64,000 nucleotides of DNA from Odobenus rosmarus divergens (lineage: Eukaryota; Chordata; Mammalia; Carnivora; Odobenidae): NCBI RefSeq assembly GCF_000321225.1, contig NW_004451517.1:806001-870000 (forward strand), given 5' to 3'. The notes below the pieces were generated by a model. That model searched no databases and was not told where the DNA came from. It saw nothing but the letters and a program-made list of their open reading frames with translations. Both the position numbers and the translations under genes were made by a program. Positions within the stretch are counted from its first letter, which is position 1, and the number at the start of each line of letters is the position of its first letter. Below are positions 32,596 to 43,299 of the stretch, piece after piece.

Positions 32596-33160
32596 CTCTG
32601 CACGAGAGGTCCATCTGCTCCACGCATTCTCGGGGGGTCGAGATTGCCCTCAAGGGGAAAAACTGGCTGGGGGAGGAGGGGGGTGGATGAGAAAGTCTTC
32701 GTGTTTTGATGTATAAAGCACAGATAAGCATACAGCACAAAAATATATACTTGTCTTGGTATTGAAATTTCCTAAGGGGGAGCAATTAGAAAAGATGTCT
32801 AAAAAGGACCCTTGGGGGACAATAATGAAAACCATTATGAAAAGCTTAACTGGATACTTTGGTCTATGCCAGGCCCAAGCCAGATGCCTGCCAGTCTCTG
32901 CTACTGGGAACGGGCAGGAGGTGCTGGGCGGTGCAGCGGTGGTGGTGGCGAAGGCTCCAGAGATGGAATTCAGGGAACAGTCGAGCACAGCTGAGGGTGG
33001 TGTCATCACCACACCACTGGGGCTGCATGACGGAGGCCTTGTCCCTGGCCGTGCGAACCTGGCCCTCTGCCTCTTGGTAATTCCATGAGCTACACTGTAT
33101 TGCAAAAATACATTCTTTTTCCATCACTTGCAACTAGCAAATCTGACTGATTCCTTTGAA
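32596..33160. other. Unassigned non-coding stretch
   Basis: No gene or named repeat recognised. Frames of 110-150 codons occur on both strands and have no domain. Confidence 0.45.
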
Positions 33161-33162
33161 GG

Positions 33163-33380
33163 CAGGGTTTCTCAGCCTTAGTGCTACTGACAGTTTGGGC
33201 TAGCTCACTCTTGGTTGTGGGGGCCGCTGTCCAGTGCATTGCAGGATGTTGCTATGGCAGCCTTGACCCACTGGAAGCTGGTAGCAGCCCCACACACATT
33301 GTGAAAGCCAAACATATCTCCAGATATCGCCAAGGTTCCTGGGGGACAGAATCCCTGTGGCTGAGAGCTGCTGGTCTAGA
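33163..33380 (-). mobile_element. MER20, minus strand
   Basis: CAGGGTTTCTCAGCCTTAGT, GGGGCCGCTGTCCAGTGCAT, TGCAGGATGTTGCTATGGCA and ATATCTCCAGATATCGCCAA are in reverse-complement MER20 order. Confidence 0.88.
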
Positions 33381-33451
33381 CCATGTTGGATTCGATTAGG
33401 GGGAGAGGGTCTGCATTTTGGGCTCTTCTAACAAGTCATTGGGAAACAATT

Positions 33452-33547
33452 TTATATCTCTATTTATCCCTATCTCTCTCTCTATCTCTCTCTCTATCTA
33501 CCCACCCATCCATCATCCATCTATCATCTATCTATTATCTATCTATC

Positions 33548-33593
<46 letters not shown>
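33452..33593 (+). repeat. Compound CT/TATC microsatellite
   Basis: CT-rich repeats pass into CCAT units and then an uninterrupted TATC run of about eleven units (about 33550-33593). The length and purity suggest a polymorphic tetranucleotide locus. Confidence 0.95.
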
Positions 33594-33744
33594 GAAAGTC
33601 TGGAACAATACACACCAAACTATTTTATAGTAACTACTTTTGGAGAGTGGAATTGGAGAAAGGGGTTGTCATTTTTATGTTACACATTTCTGTGCCATTT
33701 ATATTTATTATAGTGAATGCGTTTTAATTTTGGTTAAAAACATT

Positions 33745-34245
33745 TAAAAGGCAGGCTGGAGAACTTCATCCTCCACACTTACAAACTCTGAGTTTTCTAA
33801 AACACAAATCTGATCATGTTACTGCTTAAAGGCACCTTCAAACTAATCTCCTTCAAAGACCCACCTCCCCCAGCCTGCCCACTGCTTTCAGGATAAAAGC
33901 TGATTCCTTGGCTTCACTGATAAGTCCCCTTATGATCCTTATAGAGCCCTACTCTTTCTTTGGCCTCATTCCTCACCCTTGGCCTTCTGTTGTCCCTCAC
34001 CTTCTTGCTTCAACTCCAAGCTACAACCACCCTGAATTTCTCTGAGCTGCCCACACACTCTGTGCTGCCTCCAGCCTCCCGCCTTTGCTCAAACTTCCTC
34101 TGGTTCGCCTGAGTCACAGCACCGTCAGGGCAGACTCCCTGATACACACACCACTCACCCAAATGTCAGAGCAACACCAGTCCAGCCCCCACTTAAGGAC
34201 AGCCCTATGAACTTCACATTCTTTGTGAACTAAAGAGTTCTTCTT
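33745..34245 (+). repeat. L2, plus strand
   Basis: CACAAATCTGATCATGTTAC, ACTGCTTTCAGGATAAAAGC, GATCCTTATAGAGCCCTACT and GCCTTTGCTCAAACTTCCTC are sense L2 3' blocks in order. Confidence 0.85.
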
Positions 34246-34337
34246 ACACTGAAGAACTCATTGATTTTGACCTTTGGATCTCAATTCCCTGCTGTGGAGG
34301 TGCCTTGAACACCCGTTTTCACTCTCCCAAACCATTT

Positions 34338-34440
34338 GAAGTGGATAGACTTGTATTCCAATCTCATTAGCTTTGTGACCTTGGGTCAGTCTCTTACCCT
34401 CTCTGGGCCTCATCAAAAAGCAGGGATAATGTAACCTACC
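34338..34440 (+). repeat. MIR, plus strand, left part
   Basis: AGCTTTGTGACCTTGGGTCA and TCTTACCCTCTCTGGGCCTC are the MIR core. It resumes after the LTR at 34808 with GTGCGTGGCACAGAGAATAT. Confidence 0.9.
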
Positions 34441-34802
34441 TGTTTTAGTCCATTTGGACTGCTATCACAAAACGCCACACTGGGTGGCCTATAAGCCACA
34501 CACATTGATTTCTTACAGGTCTGGAGGCGAGGGGTCCAAGATCAGGTGGCAGCATGGTTGGTGAGCGTTCTCATCCTGGTTCATAGCCCGCACCTTCTCG
34601 CTGTGTTTTCTCCTTGTGGAAGCCCTGTGAGCATAGGAGAGGAGGGGGCTCTGTGGGGTCACTTCCAAAGACCACTACTCTCATTCGTGGAGGCTCCATC
34701 CTCATGACCTAAGCACCCCCAAAGGCCCCACCTCCTAATACCATCCCCCTGGGGATTGGGATTTCAACATGGGAATTTGGGGGGACACCAACATTAAGAC
34801 GA
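34441..34802 (-). mobile_element. MLT1-type solitary LTR (ERVL-MaLR), minus strand, inserted in a MIR
   Basis: TTTTAGTCCATTTGGACTGC, GGTGGCCTATAAGCCACACA, CCTTCTCGCTGTGTTTTCTC, CCCCACCTCCTAATACCATC and GGATTTCAACATGGGAATTT form the reverse complement of an MLT1/MST-like LTR. No internal retroviral sequence accompanies it. Confidence 0.88.
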
Positions 34803-34805
34803 TTG

Positions 34806-34975
34806 GGCTGCTTTATAAGATTGTGCAGAATGAAACAGTGAATGCCAAGCTCTCAGCACAGTGCGTGGCACAGAGAATATTTTCATCAGATGTTGTGTGT
34901 TACTGTTAATACTCATTTGCTCTGAAGCCTGGAACATAGTAAATGCTCAATAAATATGAGCATTAACAATCATCA
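34806..34975 (+). repeat. MIR, plus strand, right part, plus an L2/MIR 3' end
   Basis: AAGCTCTCAGCACAGTGCGT completes the MIR interrupted by the LTR. GGAACATAGTAAATGCTCAA then TAAATATGAGC is a second 3'-end signature. Confidence 0.8.
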
Positions 34976-34979
34976 CAAC

Positions 34980-35165
34980 ATTTTATTTCCTGAACGGTTT
35001 TACCAGACACTATGCTAAGTGCTTTGGATACACTTCCTTGCTAACTCTTTGCAGCAACATCATGACAAGGATACTTTTATTCCTTTTATGATATGAGGAA
35101 AAGAGGCCCAGGAAGGTAAAGCCACTTTCCGGTGACCGAATCCCGGGTCTCTCCAGCCCCCGGCT
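34980..35165 (-). repeat. MIR, minus strand
   Basis: CTATGCTAAGTGCTTTGGAT, AGGAAAAGAGGCCCAGGAAG and GACCGAATCCCGGGTCTCTC are in reverse-complement MIR order. Confidence 0.85.
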
Positions 35166-35640
35166 ATATCAGCGAGGGAGTTACTGGTCATGGGGTGGTG
35201 GTGATTGTCCTCACTCCGTGTTCCTGGTCCAGACCGGGCCCCTCCTCACTGAATCCGGGCACCTTCCACTGATGGCTCTGAAGAGAAGGGACCCTTTCCG
35301 CAGCAGACGCCACGCTGAGATTTGGGAAACTAGAAAGTGTCCTAAGCCCAGAGCCAATGGCAGGGGTGTCCTCCTCGAGCCTGCCCTGGGGCTGCCACAG
35401 TCCTGTCCAGCTATTGCAAGAGCCCTGGGCTTTCCCATCAGTGGCAACTTAACTCCTAAAGCTGGAAAGGCCGATAGTTCTTGATGGTTCTGAGCATCCA
35501 CCTCTGACTTCACCCAGACCCTGGGGGCCAGACAAGCACTGGGAGCTTCCTCGAACGCCATCCTGGAGGCAGGGTGCATGATGATCAGCATCCTGGGGCG
35601 GGTTCGCGGGTGGGAGACACTTGCTTGGATGCAGTACTGA
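35166..35640. other. Unassigned GC-rich stretch
   Basis: No gene recognised. Frames at 35218-35484 (plus) and 35211-35591 (minus) overlap and lack domains. Confidence 0.4.
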
Positions 35641-35649
35641 CGTATCTCG

Positions 35650-35663
35650 CCACCAGGTGGCGC
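35650..35663 (+). promoter_or_regulatory. Strong CTCF-type motif
   Basis: CCACCAGGTGGCGC fits the CTCF core pattern CCASYAGRKGGCRS at every position, in forward orientation. It also contains an E-box (CAGGTG) and is nearly palindromic (GCCACCAGGTGGC). Occupancy is inferred; only the motif is seen. Confidence 0.6.
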
Positions 35664-36690
35664 AATTGAGGTGCTCTGAGTTTTTCTTTGCTTTTCTCTT
35701 TATCTTGGTGAAAGTGCCAGCCCACCTTTAACCCCAGCAGCAAAGAACATGGGACTGTGTCCTGTGTATCCCATGACGTGTGGAGACAGCACTGGGAGCT
35801 GTGTTTATGAAACCATCCTTTTGTGTTTCTGAAGTTTAGGACTGTTGTCTTTCCAGCGTGTTGGGGGCTGTCCCACAGCCCTATTACACATCCAGTACCT
35901 GCTTGTAATAAATGCTCAAAAATGGTTACCAGTGAAGACATGGATAGCTGTGAATGAGCCCCGAAGTCCCTCTAGCTCTCTCTCCTGGAACCACCCAGTC
36001 CTGAGCGCCGGCCCCCAGCACTGCCCTGAGAGGGCCGGAGGCAGACACCTGCCCTGTCTCCGTCTCCCTCCAAGTGCTCCAGAGGGCCTGGGCCATTTGA
36101 GGGGGTCAGAGTGCAAGCACAGCCACTGGGAACACCCATCTTGGCCCCCAGTTTGCTTCTCTCTTTCAGGAGGCTGCGGTGGTGGGTGCTGAGTTATCCA
36201 GAGCTGCTCCCTGGACGATGAGGGGAGTCTCCCTGCCCCGGCTGCCCGGCACCCCTCAGGAGCTGCAGCAGCTCCCACCCCGGGGCTGGTCTACCTCCTG
36301 AAGTACGTGCATACAGGCCTCTCATCCTCCCCTCCCTTGCTCCCCTGCCCTCGGTAGGGGACTTGACCCCTCGTCCCCCCAAGCCGGTGAGCATTCCAGT
36401 AGCAAATCCCGTGGGCTCCAAACACAGCCTTGTGCACACAGTGCCTGTGCAGTGGGGTTGGGACGCAGGAGCACCTGGAAGGGAGAGGGGTGGTCAAAGA
36501 CTTGCTTGCCTTTATCTAGAATATTCAAATTCTTTTCAAAAGCAAGATCAGTTGCAAAATTAAAGCAATAATAATAATAAAAGACAATCCTCTACCCATC
36601 TTTTACCCCAGGAAGTGGGTTTTTAGATTTGCAACCTGGAGGTCTTTTCTTCCAGCCTAGAGGGTGCAGCTCAGAAATCCAGAGTGGAGG
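35664..36690. other. Unassigned stretch
   Basis: CTTGTAATAAATGCTCAAAA at about 35902 is a short L2/MIR 3'-end trace. The remainder is GC-rich and unassigned, with an ATA/ATAATAAT run at about 36570. Confidence 0.4.
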
Positions 36691-36699
36691 GAAAGGGGC

Positions 36700-37180
36700 G
36701 GGATTTTAGATGTGCAGCTTCCCCAGCTTCTCTTACTGAGGATTTCCACGATGATTTGTCTCCCAGCCGGGAGAGCCACGACCTGTTATTATATATGATT
36801 TATTATTAACTCTAACTGTGCTGTTTAATTTTCTCCCTATATCATTACACCACTGAAGCAGCTGGTGATACTTCTCCGTAAGACTCGCTCATAAATATCC
36901 TTTTTATGGCTGCACTTACATCACGGGATAGTAAATGTGGTCTCTCGGGCCCAGCACCTCTCTGACATGCCTTGATGTGAAGCCAGCCCCTTCGTTCCCA
37001 AACTCATTTTATGAAACACTTTACTGCCCATTTCTCCTCGGCTGGCTTCCCAGCTGGAAGCAGTAACCCCCTGGACTGGAATAACGAGTGACATTTCTAG
37101 AAACTAATGCGGCTGTTGTACAAATGAGCTGGGCCAAAAGATGATTTTCCTGGGAGTCCCTGGGGAGACCGTTCCCATTG
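36700..37180. other. Repeat-poor stretch, candidate conserved non-coding DNA
   Basis: No transposon recognised. It contains ATGATTTATTATTAACTCTA, GCTGTTTAATTTTCTCCC and CCTTTTTATGGCTGCACTTA (HOX/CDX-type TTTATGGC core). No coding frame. Only comparison with other mammals can tell whether it is constrained. Confidence 0.28.
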
Positions 37181-37485
37181 ATGTGCTTATTCCAGGCAGA
37201 CTTTCCCTCTGAAGGGCAGTAATTGTCCTCCTTTGCCAGGGTGCCTGCATCGGGCCTTCCCCAGGAGGTTTTCTGGAGCCCACCTTCTGCTACTGGAACT
37301 TTCCCAGGACAAGTGAGCTTCTAAAGTCTCCTCCCTCTCCTCTAGCTCCTGGATTATCTCCCCACATGGGCCTGATAGATGATCGATATTAATAAACACG
37401 GACACCAGTTACAGACCAACTACTGAAAAAGGAACTCAGACAGATGAACGAGACAGCAGAGACACAGAGCTCCCCCAGGGCCCAG
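37181..37485. other. Unassigned short stretch
   Basis: No gene or named repeat recognised. Confidence 0.4.
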
Positions 37486-37489
37486 CAAC

Positions 37490-37615
37490 ACTTGGAAATG
37501 GGCATGGCTATTACTCTCCACTCTTCAGATGAAGAAACTAGGGCACGAAGAGTATAGAAGAACACAGAGCCAGGCTCCACATCTAGGTCTCCTAGCTCCA
37601 GGGGAGGTCCTGCCA
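37490..37615 (-). repeat. MIR fragment, minus strand
   Basis: TTCAGATGAAGAAACTAGGG then GGCTCCACATCTAGGTCTCC are in MIR reverse order. Confidence 0.7.
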
Positions 37616-37789
37616 TCCAGGAGAAAGACACCCAGAGTGCAGGGCTATCCACATGTCTCTAACACTGTCCAGGAGGAGTGGAGGGTGCCCAGATGAGCTG
37701 ATTTGGGCATCTGGTCTACCTGGAGATATATACACACACCTATTGCAGAGATGGAAGGCCCTTGTTTGGACACCTGCCGAACCAGCATT

Positions 37790-37870
37790 TGAGAAAGGTG
37801 CCGTTATTATCCCCACTTTGCAGATGAGAAAACTGAGTCTTAATGAGGAAGAACAACTCACCCAGCAACA
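37790..37870 (-). repeat. MIR fragment, minus strand
   Basis: GCCGTTATTATCCCCACTTT and GCAGATGAGAAAACTGAGTC are a strong short MIR core. Confidence 0.85.
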
Positions 37871-38214
37871 TCTGTGACTACGTGGGAGAGGTGAAGATTC
37901 TTAGTGCCCACCTGCAGGGAATGCATGGTTCTATTTAACAAGCAGGCATTGAGCACACATCTGTCAAGATCTCAAGAGGATTTGAGATTTTACCCTACTT
38001 GCAAGGTAAGAGGTGGCCTGACACCATGTCATGGCTGCTGGCAGAAGACGCAAGACTCCTGGGTCAGAGGCAAAGGAGTTTGTTACTCACAACAAAGCAG
38101 GAACCAGATGATCAGCATTTTGGGCGGGTGGACCTCCAATTCCCATAGGGCAAATGCAAAGGACAGATGTCACCTTGTGCGTAGGGTTGCTTACAGAAGA
38201 AGAACCCCAATTTT

Positions 38215-38420
38215 GGGCGCCTGGGTGGCTCAGTTGGTTAAGCGACTGCCTTCGGCTCAGGTCATGATCCTGGAGTCCCCGGATCGAGTCCCGCATCGGG
38301 CTCCCTGCTCGGCGGGGAGTCTGCTTCTCCCTCTGACCCTCTTCCCTCTCGTGCTCTCTATCTCTCATTCTCTCTCTCTCAAAAAAAAAAAAAAAAAAAA
38401 AAATCTTAAAAAAAAAAAAA
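38215..38420 (+). mobile_element. Can-SINE, plus strand (CTGGAGTCCCGGG subtype)
   Basis: Same subtype as at 7583 and 44362 (GATCCTGGAGTCCCCGGATC, CTGACCCTCTTCCCTCTCGT). The long nearly pure A tail and the perfect 15-bp target-site duplication AAGAACCCCAATTTT (38200-38214, 38421-38435) mark a recent insertion. Confidence 0.97.
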
Positions 38421-38634
38421 AAGAACCCCAATTTTAGGAAATCCTTTATAATGGCCAGTAGGCACGCCTGCTCTGCTTTGCTTTGGATGGAGACACTATT
38501 TTCCAAAGCTGTTCTCTATGCAAACATGCTTGAAAAGACAGTCTAGAACACAGGATAGCCAGCTTCTTGCTTATAAGCTATACAGAAACCTGTATCCCGT
38601 GGAGACCTGTGTCCCAACCATGCCACATGCAAGG

Positions 38635-39000
38635 CGCTATGGGGGAGGGTAGAAGTGCTCTAGAGGCAGGTCCTGCTCTGCAGAGCTAATGCTCTAAGAA
38701 GGAGAGCACGTATGTACTCAGCTGCCTGTGAGCAAAGGTCCTGAGGTTGGTGGGCAAGACTGTGGGATCAGATCATGCCGGGCCTGGAGGCCAGGATGAG
38801 AAGTCTGGGCTTTGTTCTAAGTGCAAAGGGAAGTCACTCCAGTGTTTAGGCAGGGGAGTGGCTTGAGCTAATTTGAGCTTTAGTAAATCACCACTCTGGC
38901 TGTCAGTCATGTTGCCCTGATGAGAGGCAGCCAGACAACACCGCACGGATGAGACACCATTGGCCCTGGGTTGGCCATTGTTGAATCTGGGTGATGGAAC
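38635..39000 (-). repeat. L2, minus strand
   Basis: GGAGAGCACGTATGTACTCA, CAAAGGTCCTGAGGTTGGTG, GTGCAAAGGGAAGTCACTCC, CAGGGGAGTGGCTTGAGCTA and CACCACTCTGGCTG are antisense L2 blocks in order. Confidence 0.85.
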
Positions 39001-39500
39001 CACGGTTCATTAGACTATTCTGCCTCCTGTAGGAAGGGTTTGAACACTTCCATTAGGGGGTGGGGGGAGATCAAAAACATAAATTTGTAACTCCTCAGGT
39101 TTTGGTTTCATCTTGTGGCCCCTCAGGAAGGCTGCGTTCAGCTCCTTCCTTTAACCCATTCTAGAACCTAGTCTGTAGCCTTGATTTGATGAAGTCTTAT
39201 GTTCACTGCTCTTGCCTGGGGATCCTGAAATGGATGGAAGCCACCTAAGGATAGGACTAGCACCTCCTCCTGGTGGCCCTCCTGCTCTCCCTCTGGTACC
39301 CCTTTTGGATACAGGAGTTCATCTTGTTGTCCATCAGCCACCATGTGGCTTCTCACTCTACAAGCCCCACTCTTGCCAAAGCCTACCTACTTTCACTGCT
39401 CAGCTCCAACTCACCTCTTCCAGGGATCTCTCCTTGACTCCCCAACCCCACCCCCTGCCAAGGTCTCTCCCTCCTCTGAGAATCCCCCCCTGCATTGAGG
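39001..39500 (+). repeat. Probable diverged L2, plus strand, with unassigned flanks
   Basis: About 39330-39450 (CCACTCTTGCCAAAGCCTAC, CAGCTCCAACTCACCTCTTC) resembles sense L2. The rest is unassigned. No gene. CTCCTCCTGGTGGCC at about 39264 is a weak reverse CTCF-like motif. Confidence 0.45.
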
Positions 39501-40145
39501 TCTGAGTCCCCTGTAGGAGTCTGCGTGCAGAATTTGGTGCTTCAACATCAGCTGGTATTGATCCAGCCCTTCAGGAGCTTCTGATCAAACTCTGTGACCT
39601 TACACTGAATGCCCAGAGAGGTTGAGAAGCTAAACCAGCGAGCTGATGGGAGGCAGCAGGTAGCCGGGGCAAAGTGCAGGGCAGCTGATGATTATGGTCA
39701 AGGATTTCCCACCCTTGACAGTGGAAGGGTCTTCTGATTTTTTCCAAATAAGCCATACATTTGGATTTTTTTTTAAGTGAAATCTTCAAATCTTTAGACA
39801 TTGGCCACCAATTCAGTTGTTTAAATAAATCTTCGCAAGACAAGAGAAACATTCCATAGGCCAGATTTAGCTATAGTTTACTACACCATAACCTCTCTTC
39901 TTGTTGGTGAGAGAAGGTTACATCTTGTTCATTCCTGTAACTTCCCAAAGCCACTTTGGCACACACACCAGCTTCTTGGTAAATTCAGGTGAAGTGCCAC
40001 ATGGCTCGGAACTGGGTGTCCTTGTCTGGAGTGGAGAAGAAATTGCAGAAACTCAGTGACCATAAGAAGAGCTGCTTCTCGAGCAGCCTCTACAGTCTGC
40101 AGAGGGTCCTAAGGGGCACGTCTCAACACAGACACGGAAGGGTTT
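39501..40145. other. Unassigned non-coding stretch
   Basis: No gene or named repeat recognised. Confidence 0.45.
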
Positions 40146-40149
40146 AGCA

Positions 40150-40350
40150 CAGTGGTTCTTGACCCAGCATAATGTTGCCCCCACTCCAGGGCACGCCTGG
40201 CAATGTCCGAAGACATATTTGGTTGTGACATTTGGTGGGCACTCCTGGCATCCAGTGAGTCGAGACCAGGCATGCTACTAAACACCCCGCCCCCCATGCA
40301 TAGGAGGGACCTGCAGAGAAAGATCCCCAGCCCCAAATGTCAACATTCCT
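40150..40350 (+). mobile_element. MER20, plus strand
   Basis: AGTGGTTCTTGACCCAGCAT, CTGGCAATGTCCGAAGACAT, GGCATCCAGTGAGTCGAGAC and a CCCCAAATGTCAACATTCCT end match MER20 order. Confidence 0.9.
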
Positions 40351-40359
40351 TGTGACTCG

Positions 40360-40560
40360 GCCTCTGTTTACTGTGTGACCTTGAATTTTTTTGTTCATAA
40401 ACCTTTCTAGCCTTCCTTTTTCTCACTGCAAATCAGGGCTGGTGGAAGTTAAATTCTTTCAAGGGTGGGTGTGAGGTTTCCTAGAGATTATGCATGTCAA
40501 ATGCTTAGCAGACACCCAGCATGCAGTATATCCTCAATAAATCCTAGCTGTGATTACTCT
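40360..40560 (+). repeat. MIR, plus strand
   Basis: TTACTGTGTGACCTTGAATT, GATTATGCATGTCAAATGCT and CCTCAATAAATCCTAGCTGT bracket a near-complete MIR. Confidence 0.82.
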
Positions 40561-41386
40561 GTGCCTACTTCTGTCTGTGTGGCTATCTATCTCACCATCT
40601 CCTGAAAGCAAAGGTATCTTTGCACACTTTTGCTTGAGGGCAAAATCAGCAGGACCCTGGCATTGAACTTCCAAGCCTCTGAAATGAGTCAATATTCAGG
40701 GCAACTGGTGGAAATAACTTTTCTTTTTATGAGTGCACCTCTTGGTGCCTTGAGCCTCATTTAATAATTACCCCATCAGATGTAACATGTTGTGCTTCCC
40801 CTGGTCCTCGAAGTGAACATGAAAAGAGCTGTCAGAACCCACAACTAATAAACAAGCACACATCTTTCTCTCCCTCCACCCTCCTCTTCAATCTCACTTT
40901 GATGTGAGTCTATAACTGATTATTTAATGGAAAAAAGCAAGGCTCAGTTCTAGTGGACACGCCAGGGGCTGGAGGAAGGCACTGCTGTCAGAGACACGAA
41001 ATGACACATCTCCACAGGGGACCCTGGACTTTGATGGGGCAAGGCTGCCCCAGTGGTGTGTTGAGAATCTGCCAGGTGGCTGCCAGGCATAGCTGATTAA
41101 CCAGGAGAGGTGGGCAGGGGGTGGGGGCGGGAGAGGCAGAAATATTAATAGATGATGTTGAAACTTACTCTGAGGGTATTTGGCTTTCAAATGATCTGAT
41201 CCTTTTGTCCAGGCCCATTACAATGTTGAGGAAAAGGATTTCTCAATTTGAGCAAGATGGGGGCCTTCCCCGCCCACCACCAGACCCAGAACCAGAAGGA
41301 GGAAAATGTTCATTAAGTTCCATGAAGTGAGCCAAGGCAGATGGGGCCTTAGCAGGAATACCATGAAGGATGCCCTTTTGTGGCGC
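40561..41386. other. Unassigned non-coding stretch
   Basis: No gene or named repeat recognised. The 41120 region has a short plus frame without a domain. Confidence 0.45.
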
Positions 41387-41404
41387 GGGGGGGGGGGGGG
41401 GGGG
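41387..41404 (+). repeat. Homopolymer of 18 G
   Basis: A pure G run preceded by GGCGC and followed by ACATGACATC. It is prone to sequencing error and can form a quadruplex. Confidence 0.95.
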
Positions 41405-41925
41405 ACATGACATCCCAACAAAGTCTAAATTGGTGTTTAGTGTCCGTTGGAGTCTACGGTAAGGCTGCCCGAGTTGATATGCAGAGAGACAAGGAGGAAA
41501 CAGGGGTCAGTGCTTTGGGTATGGACCCTTGGGGCAGAGGGAACAGGAAAGCATGTGGCCTGCTGCAGGTCCCACAGATGGAGTCTCACTCCTTTTACAG
41601 GGAGGGGCAGCAAGCCGGAGCCAGAGGACTTCTTTTCTCCAGGGGTCCTGAGACTTTGAAATAAGCTTCATGGCTTTGGGGCCAGGTGACACGTAGGAGT
41701 CACCTAGAGTCCAGGAGAGACGGCCAGAGGCAGTGCAGCCCGAGTGGTAGGTGGGTGGCAGGTGGGTGACTTCAGGAACCTGGGGACACAGTGCCCGGGG
41801 CAGGGAAGCAGGGTGCTCCCATGGGCCCCCGGAGCAGAGACCAGAAGGGATCTCCCTTAATCTCATCATATAAAGATAGAAACTAAGGCCCACAGGGGAA
41901 ATCTCTATGAGTCATCATGATCATC
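41405..41925. other. Unassigned non-coding stretch
   Basis: No gene or named repeat recognised. The 41507-41893 minus frame lacks a domain. Confidence 0.4.
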
Positions 41926-41929
41926 GCAA

Positions 41930-42130
41930 TGGCTGGAACTTGTGTAAGACCTAGGATATGCCAGGTCCAGGCTGAGCATTGTATGGGTATCAGCTCCTTG
42001 TTCACAACAGGAGCAAAACTATTAATACCTCCACTTCACAGGTGGGGAAACTGAGTTGTGCAAAGTCAGAACATTGTGCCCAAAGCCAGAATCTGCCCCC
42101 AATGCTCTGAGTTGGGTGCCTACACTGTTT
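41930..42130 (-). repeat. MIR, minus strand
   Basis: GCTGAGCATTGTATGGGTAT, CTCCACTTCACAGGTGGGGA and AACTGAGTTGTGCAAAGTCA are in reverse MIR order. Confidence 0.82.
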
Positions 42131-42379
42131 CCCAACCTCAGCATTGGCTGGAAAACCCCACTGGGGAGAAACTCTGCTCTTAGTTTGGGCAGCTGCTTTT
42201 CCAGAGACACAGTCTTTCCTTCGATCCAGTCTGACATTTTCATCTATTGAGCCACAGACCCTTTCCTCAAATGAAATCAGATGCAGAAACCCAATACGGG
42301 AAATGGATCAAGATAGAGAGATCTGATTCTTTAAAAATCAAAACAAAGATGAAACATTTTTTAAGCATCAGATCAGCGA

Positions 42380-42625
42380 ACATTGTAAAGGTTGACAAAG
42401 CCCGGCGCGGATGACGGCGTGGGAAGACCGGCTTTCATAGGTGGCTTGGCAGCAAGAGCATATGTCGCTCCGGTATTTTTGGAAGACAGTTGGGCAACAT
42501 CCATGAGATGGTCAAGTTCCCTCTGACTCAGCAATTTAACTTCTAGGAATTTACCCTATGGATACACCTGCAAAAGAACTCCAAGATATGCATGAGACTG
42601 TTCGATATAACTTTGTCTCTGAGCT
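42380..42625 (+). mobile_element. Old L1 3' fragment, plus strand
   Basis: GGAAGACAGTTGGGCAACAT, GACTCAGCAATTTAACTTCT and AGGAATTTACCCTATGGATA match the sense strand just beyond ORF2 of old L1 elements. Confidence 0.7.
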
Positions 42626-42754
42626 TCTCCATCACCTCGGAGGGCTCCTTGTTCCCCTGGCTGGTCAATCACCGCCACCAGAGGTAGCCTGTGTCCTGAC
42701 TTCAGGGACCGCAGAGTAGCCCTGCCTGCACTTGAACCTCCTGCCTCTGTCTCC

Positions 42755-43165
42755 TTCACTTGGCATCATGTTTCTGAAATTCATCCATGTTGCTAGAATT
42801 TCCATGGTTTGTTCCTTTTTATGGCCAAATAGTATTCCACTCTGGGATAGAACACTTGTTACCTATGTAGATGTGCAACTTTGCATCGTTTCTACTTTTT
42901 GACTAATAGGAATAAAGCTGCCCTGACCATTTTTGTAACAAGTCTTTTTGTGGACACATTGCTGGAGCAGTGAGTGGGTCTACGTGTGACTTTAATGCAA
43001 ACTCTTCAACAGTTTTCCAAAGTGGTTCAACCAGTTCACATTCCCACACCAGCAATGTGTGACGGTTCCTATTGCTGCTTGTCTTTTTCAACATGTGGTA
43101 CTGTTAGTTTTTTCAATTTTATTTTAGCCATTCCTATCAGTGTGTAATGATATCTCATTGTGATT
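42755..43165 (-). mobile_element. Old L1 fragment, antisense ORF2 tail
   Basis: TCATCCATGTTGCTAGAATT, GGCCAAATAGTATTCCACTC, AATAAAGCTGCCCTGACCAT, TTCCCACACCAGCAATGTGT and GATATCTCATTGTGATTCAA are in antisense L1 order. Frame broken. Confidence 0.85.
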
Positions 43166-43257
43166 CAAAAAAATATTTTCAATGGAAAGGTATCAGTGTG
43201 CAAAACAACTGCTATATAATGATCCCTTCTGGGCAATGTCATATGTTACATAATGTA

Positions 43258-43295
43258 TTTTATCTGTCTATCTATCTTTCTATCTATCTATCTGA
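43258..43295 (+). repeat. (TATC)n microsatellite, short
   Basis: About nine TCTA/TATC units with two substitutions. Confidence 0.9.
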
Positions 43296-43299
43296 AGAG

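Noticed and set aside
33452..33593. Regular short repeats that could suggest a CRISPR array
   Set aside because: These are 4-bp microsatellite units without spacers in a mammalian genome. No CRISPR or cas feature exists.
37904..38437. 177-codon plus-strand frame ending in a lysine run
   Set aside because: The second half is a translated SINE with its A tail, as are similar frames at 5287, 9036, 12267 and 26951.
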